Shown: positions 58,641-64,000 of the stretch, in pieces
How positions within the stretch are numbered: the first letter of the stretch is position 1
How the letters are laid out: every line of letters starts with the position of its first letter
Assembly: GCF_041320665.1 (NCBI RefSeq)
Contig: NZ_CP166730.1
Span: forward strand, 1,054,001 to 1,118,000
Length of the DNA: 64,000 nt
Source of the DNA: Comamonas sp. GB3 AK4-5
GTDB taxonomy: Bacteria > Pseudomonadota > Gammaproteobacteria > Burkholderiales > Burkholderiaceae_C
Direction of reading: 5' to 3'
The notes under the pieces: model-generated
Database searches by the model: none
Told to the model about the DNA's origin: nothing
Seen by the model: only the letters and a program-made list of their open reading frames with translations
Position numbers and translations under genes: made by a program

Positions 58641-59310
58641 GCAAGTCGTTCTGGAAGCCCGTGGATTGGGCAAGCGCTTTACCGAAGGCCGGCTGGACGT
58701 GCATGTGCTGCGCGGCGTGGATTTGCAGGTGCATGCGGGTGAGACGCTGGCCATCGTTGGCGCCTCCGGCTCGGGCAAGAGCACCTTGCTGCATTTGCTG
58801 GGCGGGCTGGATGCACCCAGCACCGGCAGCGTGCAGCTCATGGGCCAGCCCCTGAACCAACTCAGCCCCCACAAGCAGGGCGTGTTGCGCAACCAGCATC
58901 TGGGCTTTATCTACCAGTTCCACCACCTGCTGCCCGAGTTCACCGCCCAGGAAAACGTGGCCATGCCGCTGCGCATACGCCGCGAAGCGCAGACGCTGTG
59001 CATGGAGCGTGCGGCGCAAATGCTGGAGGCTGTGGGCCTGGCGCCACGCCTGGACCACCGGCCTGCCGAGCTCTCGGGCGGCGAGCGCCAGCGCGTGGCC
59101 ATTGCCCGCGCCCTGGTCACCCAGCCCGCCTGCGTGCTGGCCGACGAGCCCACAGGCAATCTGGACCGTGGCACGGCCGACGGCGTGTTCGCCCTGATGC
59201 TGGACCTGGCCCAGCGCCATGGCACGGCCTTTGTGATGGTGACGCACGACGAATCCCTGGCCGGGCGCTGCGACCGCGTGGTGCGGCTGGACCAGGGGCA
59301 GCTGGCGTGA
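58633..59310 (+). CDS. lolD: LolD, lipoprotein-releasing ABC ATPase
   Basis: LolD powers the Lol permease. The 225-residue protein has Walker [13 protein letters not shown]-loop [12 protein letters not shown] (the LolD-specific region), signature LSGGERQRV, Walker [12 protein letters not shown] and H-loop VTHDES. Length matches the family. It overlaps lolC by 8 bases and the thioredoxin-like gene by four, forming a tight operon. Confidence 0.96.
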   Translation: MSKQVVLEARGLGKRFTEGRLDVHVLRGVDLQVHAGETLAIVGASGSGKSTLLHLLGGLDAPSTGSVQLMGQPLNQLSPHKQGVLRNQHLGFIYQFHHLLPEFTAQENVAMPLRIRREAQTLCMERAAQMLEAVGLAPRLDHRPAELSGGERQRVAIARALVTQPACVLADEPTGNLDRGTADGVFALMLDLAQRHGTAFVMVTHDESLAGRCDRVVRLDQGQLA

Positions 59311-59651
59311 GTGCAGACCCGGCCCACTGGCAACCCATGGCTTCGGAGCAGGCGCTGCAGCAATGGCTGAGCAAGCCCCTGGCCCTGGTGCTGTGGGGTG
59401 GTGCGCACTGCGGCGTATGCCAGGCCCTCAAGCCCAGGCTGGCGCAGATGGTGGCCCAGGATTTTCCGGAAGTTGCCCTGGCCTATGTGGACTGTGAGGC
59501 GTTGCCCGCAGCCTGTGCCCAGCAAGGTGTTTTCACCCTGCCCGTGCTGCGCTTTTTCGCAGCGGGCAAGCTGGTGCTGGAATATGGCCGCTCCTTTGGA
59601 CTGGCCCAGGTGGGCGAGGACATGCGGGCCGCGCTGGAGCGCCTAGGGTAA
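59307..59651 (+). CDS. Small thioredoxin-like protein
   Basis: The 114-residue protein has a thioredoxin fold with the redox motif HCGVC (CxxC) near residue 38 in [17 protein letters not shown], and the cis-Pro region FTLPVLRFF. It has no signal peptide, so it should be cytoplasmic. The GTG start overlaps the lolD stop as GTGA; an ATG ten codons in (59337) is the alternative. Its link with Lol proteins is unknown. A short hairpin repeat follows its stop. Confidence 0.85.
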   Translation: MSADPAHWQPMASEQALQQWLSKPLALVLWGGAHCGVCQALKPRLAQMVAQDFPEVALAYVDCEALPAACAQQGVFTLPVLRFFAAGKLVLEYGRSFGLAQVGEDMRAALERLG

Positions 59652-59666
59652 GAAGAAGTTTTGCTA

Positions 59667-59690
59667 GCTTGCTGTGCAGCCAATACAAGC
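59667..59690. repeat. Short hairpin repeat between thioredoxin-like gene and tatD
   Basis: GCTTG (59667-59671) and CAAGC (59686-59690) form a hairpin. The block TAGCTTGC...ACAAGCGTTT...TGAAA matches the flanks of the longer hairpin at 8191-8221 with an internal deletion. It is probably a degraded member of the same small repeat family. Confidence 0.45.
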
Positions 59691-59767
59691 GTTTGCCATT
59701 GAAAAGCATCGGAAACCCAATGCCGGAAAGCACTGTCAGCACCTGTTTGGATAGCAAATCCCCAGCC

Positions 59768-60838
59768 ATGTGGATAGACACCCATTGCCATCTGGATGCC
59801 CCCGAGTTCGATGCCGACCGCGACGCCGTGCGCCAGCAGGCGGCGCAGGCCGGGGTGGGCCATGTGGTCATCCCTGCGGTGGCACGTGCGCATTGGCCGC
59901 AGGTAATCGCACTGGCCGAGCGCCATGGGGACAGCTATGCGCTGGGCATTCACCCCCTGTACACACCAGCTGCGCAAGAGAGCGATATCGCCGCGCTGCA
60001 CGCGATGCTGGCCGAGCACCGCCATGACCCGCGCCTGGTAGCTGTGGGCGAGATCGGCCTGGATTTCTTTGCCGCCGGGCCGCCCCAAGGCAAAGAGCAG
60101 CCCCCTCTGGGGGCAGCGAGCCACACGCAGTGGGCGAGCGTGGGGGGCATGCCTGCCGCCGGGCCGCCCCAAGGCAAAGAGCAGCCCTCTGGGGGGGCAG
60201 CGAGCCACACGCAGTGGGCGAGCGTGGGGGGCATGCCTGCCGCCGGGCCGCCCCAAGGCAAAGAGCAGCCCCCTCGGGGGGCTGCGAGCCACACGCAGCG
60301 GGCGAGCGTGGGGGCCTTGCCTGTGCACGGCCTGGATGCTGCACGCCAGACTTGGTTTTACGAGCAGCAGATTGCGCTGGCACGCGAGTTCGACCTGCCC
60401 GTGATCTTGCATGTACGCAAATCCAGCGACCAGCTGCTCAAGGTGCTGCGGGCCACGCCCGTGGTGGGCGGCATTGCCCATGCCTTCAACGGCAGTGCGC
60501 AGCAGGCCCAGGCCTTTATCGACCTGGGCTTCAAGCTGGGCTTTGGTGGCGCGGTGACCTATGACCGGGCGCTCAAGTTGCGTGCGCTGGCGGCCACGCT
60601 GCCCTTGGACAGCCTGGTGCTGGAAACCGATGCCCCCGACATTCCCCCCCACTGGCTCTACACCACGGCCGAGCAGCGCGCTGCCGGCCAGCCCCAGGGG
60701 CGCAACACCAGCGCCGAGCTGCCGCGCATTGCCGCTGTGGTGGCGCAGCTGCGCGGCATGGCGTTGCAGGACTTGCAGGCCGCCACCACGGCCAATGCCC
60801 GCGCAGCCTTGCGCGGATTGAAGGGCTTTGCCGCCTGA
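59768..60838 (+). CDS. tatD: TatD-family deoxyribonuclease with in-frame repeat insertion
   Basis: This metal-dependent TIM-barrel hydrolase has DTHCHLD (metal His6 and His8), the GEIGLDFF strand near residue 98, LPVILHVRKSS, HAFNGSAQQA and the LETDAPDIPP motif near residue 285. The protein is 356 residues, whereas relatives are about 260-270. The excess is three 84-bp tandem repeats (60071-60322), in frame, after GEIGLDFF, adding 84 residues of Gly/Pro/Ala/Gln-rich sequence. All catalytic motifs remain, so the gene is probably functional with a large surface loop. The start is the ATG at 59768. Confidence 0.93.
   Translation: MWIDTHCHLDAPEFDADRDAVRQQAAQAGVGHVVIPAVARAHWPQVIALAERHGDSYALGIHPLYTPAAQESDIAALHAMLAEHRHDPRLVAVGEIGLDFFAAGPPQGKEQPPLGAASHTQWASVGGMPAAGPPQGKEQPSGGAASHTQWASVGGMPAAGPPQGKEQPPRGAASHTQRASVGALPVHGLDAARQTWFYEQQIALAREFDLPVILHVRKSSDQLLKVLRATPVVGGIAHAFNGSAQQAQAFIDLGFKLGFGGAVTYDRALKLRALAATLPLDSLVLETDAPDIPPHWLYTTAEQRAAGQPQGRNTSAELPRIAAVVAQLRGMALQDLQAATTANARAALRGLKGFAA
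60071..60322 (+). repeat. Three tandem 84-bp GC-rich palindromic repeats inside tatD
   Basis: Units start at 60071, 60155 and 60239. Each begins GCCGCCGGGCCGCCCCAAGG and contains a C5/G5-type hairpin (CCCCCTCTGGGGG in unit 1, CCCCCTCGGGGGG in unit 3), then CAGCGAGCCACACGCAG and GGGCGAGCGTGGGGGC. Units 1 and 2 are nearly identical and unit 3 has diverged at its end. Each is 28 codons with no stop in the tatD frame. Sequences like this normally lie between genes in Comamonadaceae, as I recall. Confidence 0.9.
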
Positions 60839-60987
60839 GCCGTTTCGCGCTGCACGGCAGCAGTGCGTGGTGCACAGAGCAAACAGTGTTTTGCAGTCTC
60901 CAGCAAGCAGGCAGCGCGCAGGTCGCTATGCATTTTCAATACCCGGGCATGGGCGTGCGGCATGCATGTGCCGCACAATCGCGGCCC

Positions 60988-61530
60988 ATGGCGAGTACCT
61001 CCAGCTCTGAAACTGCGCACGCGCAGCGCCTGCACGGCCTGCCTGCGGTGGCTGATGTGCGCACGCGCCTGGTGGTGCTGGGCAGCTTTCCTGGCGTGGC
61101 CTCGCTGCAGGCCCGGCAGTATTACGGCCACCCACGCAACCAGTTGTGGCCCATCTTGCAGCTGCTGTGGCCGCAGCATGCGCTGCCACCACGCGAAGGC
61201 TATGCCGGCCGCTGCGCTTGGCTGCTGGAGCGCGGGCTGGGTCTGTGGGATGTGTATGCCAGCTGCGAGCGCCAGGGCAGCCTGGACAGCGCTATCCGCA
61301 ATCCCCAGCTGAATGATTTTGCGGCACTGAAGCAGCGCTGCCCGCAGCTGGTGGCCGTGGCGCACAACGGCGGCGAAAGCGCCAAACATGCACGCACTCT
61401 GCATGGCCTGGGCCTGCAGGTGCACCAATTGCCTTCCACCAGCCCGGCCAATGCCAGCTGGAGTCTGGAGCGCAAACGCCAGGCCTGGCAGCAGGTGATG
61501 GCGGAATATGGATTGTTGGACCCGGATTGA
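60988..61530 (+). CDS. Uracil-DNA-glycosylase superfamily, deoxyinosine-type
   Basis: The 180-residue protein has LGSFPGVASLQARQYYGHPRN near residue 30 (given as LGSFPG and QYYGHPRNQLWPIL), typical of the small DNA-deoxyinosine glycosylase branch of the UDG superfamily, and LPSTSPANASW near the C-terminus as the second active-site motif. Such enzymes remove deaminated bases such as hypoxanthine. The ATG at 60988 is the best start because upstream in-frame sequence is Cys/His-rich and unlike the family. The next gene starts 17 bases after its stop. Confidence 0.88.
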   Translation: MASTSSSETAHAQRLHGLPAVADVRTRLVVLGSFPGVASLQARQYYGHPRNQLWPILQLLWPQHALPPREGYAGRCAWLLERGLGLWDVYASCERQGSLDSAIRNPQLNDFAALKQRCPQLVAVAHNGGESAKHARTLHGLGLQVHQLPSTSPANASWSLERKRQAWQQVMAEYGLLDPD

Positions 61531-61547
61531 AGAGAGAGATAGAGAAC

Positions 61548-62333
61548 ATGGCTTCACGCAAAAAACCGGCAGCAGATGCTCACGAGCTGCCCGAAGTCAG
61601 CGTCTCGGACGATGGCATTTCCCGTTATCTGCACCTGGGCACGCCCTGGGTGCAGGGTTCGATGAAGCTCAAGGAACCCTTCGAGATCGACCTGGAATAT
61701 GTGCAGCGCATGATGGCCTGGCTGCTGTTTGTGGAGCCTGCCAGCGTGGGCGAACGCCAGGCGCTGCAACTGGGCCTGGGCGCGGCGGCGCTGACCAAGT
61801 TCCACCACAAAAAGCTGCGCATGCCGACCACGGCCATCGAGCTCAACCCCCAGGTGGTGAACATCTGCCGCAGCTGGTTCAAGCTGCCGCCAGACAGCGA
61901 AAGCCTGCGCGTGGTGCTGGGCGATGCGGCGGTGGAAATCCGCCGCCCCGAGTGGCAGGGCAGGGTGGATGCGCTGCAGGTGGATCTGTACGACCACAAT
62001 GCCGCCGCCCCAGTGCTGGACAGCGAAGACTTTTATGCCGACTGCCGCGACAGCCTGACGCCCGAGGGCTGCATGACGGTGAATCTGTTCGGCCGCATGA
62101 GCAGCTACCAGGCCAGCGTGGACAAGATCAGCGCGGCCTTTGGGGCCGAGAATGTCTGGGCGTTTCGCCCCACACGCGAAGGCAATACCGTGGTGCTGGC
62201 CCAGCGCGTGGCCAGTCGGCCTACGCGCGAGCAGTTGCAGGCCCGCGCCGAGGCCGTGCAGGCGCGCTGGGACTTGCCGGCCACCAAGTGGCTCAAAGTC
62301 TTCAAGCCAGTGGTAGCAGACCCGCAGGCCTGA
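61548..62333 (+). CDS. Spermidine synthase-like methyltransferase-fold protein
   Basis: The 261-residue protein has a Rossmann-like fold with ALQLGLGAAALTKFHHKKL (motif I region) near residue 82, TAIELNPQVVNICRSWF with the acidic nucleotide-binding Glu near residue 105, LRVVLGDAAVEI, and ALQVDLYDHNAA near residue 150. This matches polyamine-synthase-like proteins; aminopropyltransferase activity is not certain because the catalytic loop (VDLYDH) differs from the classical D.TDP form. I use the ATG at 61548. A TTG seven codons earlier overlaps the previous stop. Confidence 0.85.
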   Translation: MASRKKPAADAHELPEVSVSDDGISRYLHLGTPWVQGSMKLKEPFEIDLEYVQRMMAWLLFVEPASVGERQALQLGLGAAALTKFHHKKLRMPTTAIELNPQVVNICRSWFKLPPDSESLRVVLGDAAVEIRRPEWQGRVDALQVDLYDHNAAAPVLDSEDFYADCRDSLTPEGCMTVNLFGRMSSYQASVDKISAAFGAENVWAFRPTREGNTVVLAQRVASRPTREQLQARAEAVQARWDLPATKWLKVFKPVVADPQA

Positions 62334-62537
62334 GCGTCACGTCCCGGTCTGCAGGCAAGGGCTGGTGAGGGCAAGCTTTTGTGACGAATGTGAGTAAGCC
62401 CTACCTCTTTCGCAGGCTTGCGCGCGATGGACGGTTGTGTGAATATTCTTCGAGGCAGAACGCAGGGGAGCACAGGGCGGCAGCAACAGGCCTTGTGCAC
62501 GACGGCTGCCTGACCCATTCCTCGAAGAGGTTGCACC

Positions 62538-62909
62538 ATGTCGATTTCCTCCGTCTCCAGTGCATCTTATGGCGCTGCGCCGGCGCGCAGCACGCTCAGT
62601 GCCAGCAGCCAGATTGGCGTGCTGCAAAACAGGCTCAGGGATTTGGCCGAAAAGCTCCAAGACACCAGCGCGTCGGTCGATGAGCAGTCGCAGGCCGAGT
62701 TGCCGGTGCGTGCCCAGGCCGCCAATGTGCTGGCCAAGATCAAGGCGCTTCAAGAGCAGCAGGATTTGCAAAAAACACAACTCGAAGACACGGCGGCCGC
62801 CATTGCTGCGACACCCACCACGGATTGGTCCTCGGAAGAGGTGGCAAACAGCAGCAGCCAGCGCTTCAACGACACGGCCTTGGGGCATAACGTGGATACC
62901 TACGCTTGA
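62538..62909 (+). CDS. Small coiled-coil protein, FlxA-like
   Basis: The 123-residue protein has a Ser-rich N-terminus, then a long helical coiled coil (about residues 25-85, LQNRLRDLAEKLQD, LAKIKALQEQQDLQKTQLED). The layout resembles FlxA-like proteins, but the match is weak. AGAGG lies 10 bases before the ATG at 62538. It has no signal peptide or membrane helix. It stands alone, 200 bases after the methyltransferase-like gene. Confidence 0.65.
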   Translation: MSISSVSSASYGAAPARSTLSASSQIGVLQNRLRDLAEKLQDTSASVDEQSQAELPVRAQAANVLAKIKALQEQQDLQKTQLEDTAAAIAATPTTDWSSEEVANSSSQRFNDTALGHNVDTYA

Positions 62910-63655
62910 GAGCGTAAAAGCATTCTCAGAGCGTGTTCACGATCTCAGTCCAGCCCGCAGGCCAAAGCGTGTTTTGCCTGTGCATTCAGTGCCCAGGCAG
63001 AGCTGGTGTGTGCGGCCACGAAACGGGCGGCAGCGGCCCATGGCTGTGGGCCGCTGGCCTTCGGCATCACCGAGGGCCTGCATGTATTCCTGCGTCTGAG
63101 GCCAAGCTCACCGATGGTGAGAAAAATCCACGGGCCGCCATCGTCGAGATGGCCGCATAGGCTGCACTGACGGCCGCTTGCGGTTTCTTCTGCTCCCTCA
63201 ACGCCCAAGCTCCCCTGGCACTCTCTGCCGGGCGATGGCGCTGGGCGTTCCCGCCTGCCTGTTACACGCCGCGTCGGCTTTGCGCCTGGTGCGGGTGCTG
63301 TACCCGCCGTGCCAAAAAACCGAACCCCAACGCCGCGGCAGACCTGGGCCGCCGCCGTGGCGTCATGCCAATGCCATGGGACGCTCCTGTCCTCGCGCGC
63401 AATGGCTTGCCCAAGTGGCTCTCAAGGACTGGCTTTGCGGCGCATGGGCCATGAATGGCTGCAGCGCTTGCCGATGCATGGCGATGGTGGGCAGGTGAAA
63501 ACCCTTGAGTTGCGATGCCGAGCTCAGGGATAACACTGACATCTGGGGCGTGATGGGTGGAAGTCAAGGGGTTTGGTAGGTGGAATCCACATCAAAACGT
63601 CCATGCTTTGCTTACAGAATCCAACCGTCGTTAATCCGTCACAGGAGACGTTTTC
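62910..63655. other. 746-base gene-free region
   Basis: I see no convincing gene here. The short open frames have atypical composition and no ribosome sites, and none resembles a known protein. The final 80 bases (63575-63655) are AT-richer and should carry the promoter of the TctB-type gene. Some stretches (about 62990-63080) may be decayed coding sequence. Confidence 0.4.
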
Positions 63656-64000
63656 GTGAAAATCAAGAGTCAAAAAGACTTTTTTGCCGGTTTGATGTAT
63701 TTGGCCGTTGGTGGCGCTTTCGCTATCGGCGCAACCGAGTACAGCATCGGTTCTGGGGCCCGCATGGGGCCCGGCTACTTCCCGCTGATTCTGGGGGTGA
63801 TCCTGGCCTTGATCGGTCTGGTCATCACCTTCCAGGCCACGGTCAAAGGTCCCGATGATGGTGACCCGGTTGGCAAGTGGGCCTGGAAGCAGGTGTTCTT
63901 CATCCTGGCCGCCAACTTTGCCTTCGGCATCTTGTTGGTGGGTATCCCGGCTTGGGGCATCCCTGGCCTGGGCCTGATGGTCGCCATCGTCGCCCTGGTG
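63656..64000 (+). CDS. Tripartite tricarboxylate transporter TctB-type subunit (partial)
   Basis: The 115 codons visible remain open at the window end. The start is a GTG at 63656 with AGGAG 8 bases upstream. The sequence has KSQKDFFAGLMYLAVGGAFA, GARMGPGYFPLILGVIL (the GPGYFP motif typical of TctB) and further hydrophobic helices at about residues 78-115. TctB is the small four-helix subunit of TTT carboxylate uptake systems, normally followed by the large TctA. No TctC binding protein precedes it in this window. Confidence 0.88.
   Translation, partial: MKIKSQKDFFAGLMYLAVGGAFAIGATEYSIGSGARMGPGYFPLILGVILALIGLVITFQATVKGPDDGDPVGKWAWKQVFFILAANFAFGILLVGIPAWGIPGLGLMVAIVALV

Noticed and set aside
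60071..60322. Direct repeats resembling a CRISPR array
   Set aside because: The 84-bp units are contiguous without spacers, lie in the tatD frame and no cas gene is near.
63178..63498. Plus-strand open frame in the gap before the TctB-type gene
   Set aside because: Cys/Arg/Pro-rich composition, no ribosome site and no recognisable family.

Overview
The window reads as a chromosomal segment of a high-GC betaproteobacterium, most likely Comamonadaceae and probably Comamonas-like. That rests on the hemC-hemD-hemX-hemY order next to ppc, the protein styles, and several dispersed palindromic repeats I associate with that family; no rRNA or species marker is present, so it is inference. No phage, insertion sequence or CRISPR array is visible. 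About 60 genes are densely packed, many joined by 4-base ATGA or GTGA overlaps.

Layout. 1-7193: heme genes (hemCDXY, minus strand) divergent from ppc. 7504-8112: NlpC/P60 lipoprotein. 8308-19783: a divergent catabolic island (KDPG aldolase, KDG kinase, RidA on minus; a five-gene family-5 ABC importer, PLP amino acid deaminase, RpiR regulator, D-aminoacylase on plus) with two operator-like palindromes in its central promoter region. 19780-24028: three-gene operon of unknown function. 24250-25581: miaB. 25705-36082: secreted small protein, fdhD, fdhE, formate dehydrogenase fdoGHI, molybdate importer modABC, then divergent modE. 37208-39377: small gene, membrane-anchored nuclease, tRNA-Arg(ACG). 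39794-44746: CHASE2 histidine kinase, LysM-FecR protein and response regulator. 44818-48400: trpS (with an extra C-terminal domain), M50 peptidase, YciO/YrdC-type protein, PHP phosphatase. 48687-52418: two closely related chemoreceptors. 52823-55536: recJ and a conserved partner. 56134-57326: two-gene chromate transporter. 57387-60838: lolC/lolD, a thioredoxin-like protein and tatD carrying an 84-residue in-frame repeat insertion. 60988-62909: DNA glycosylase, methyltransferase-like protein, small coiled-coil protein. 63656-end: start of a TctB-type transporter gene.

How genes work together. The most notable unit is 8308-19783. Its enzymes line up as one hypothetical route: import of an N-acyl-D-2-aminoaldonate (such as N-acetyl-D-glucosaminate from oxidised chitin or GlcNAc), N-deacylation, PLP-dependent deamination to 2-keto-3-deoxygluconate with RidA clearing the enamine/imine intermediate, phosphorylation, and aldol cleavage to pyruvate and glyceraldehyde-3-phosphate, under an RpiR/HexR-like regulator. 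A second coherent unit joins molybdate uptake and its regulator to a molybdenum formate dehydrogenase with its maturation proteins.

Several structured repeats are not explained by genes. A palindromic element of about 110 bp with a compensatory base-pair change lies downstream of modA and of the CHASE2 kinase. A GC-rich element recurs, always in the same orientation, at gene 3' ends. A third repeat type has been inserted three times in tandem, in frame, inside tatD.
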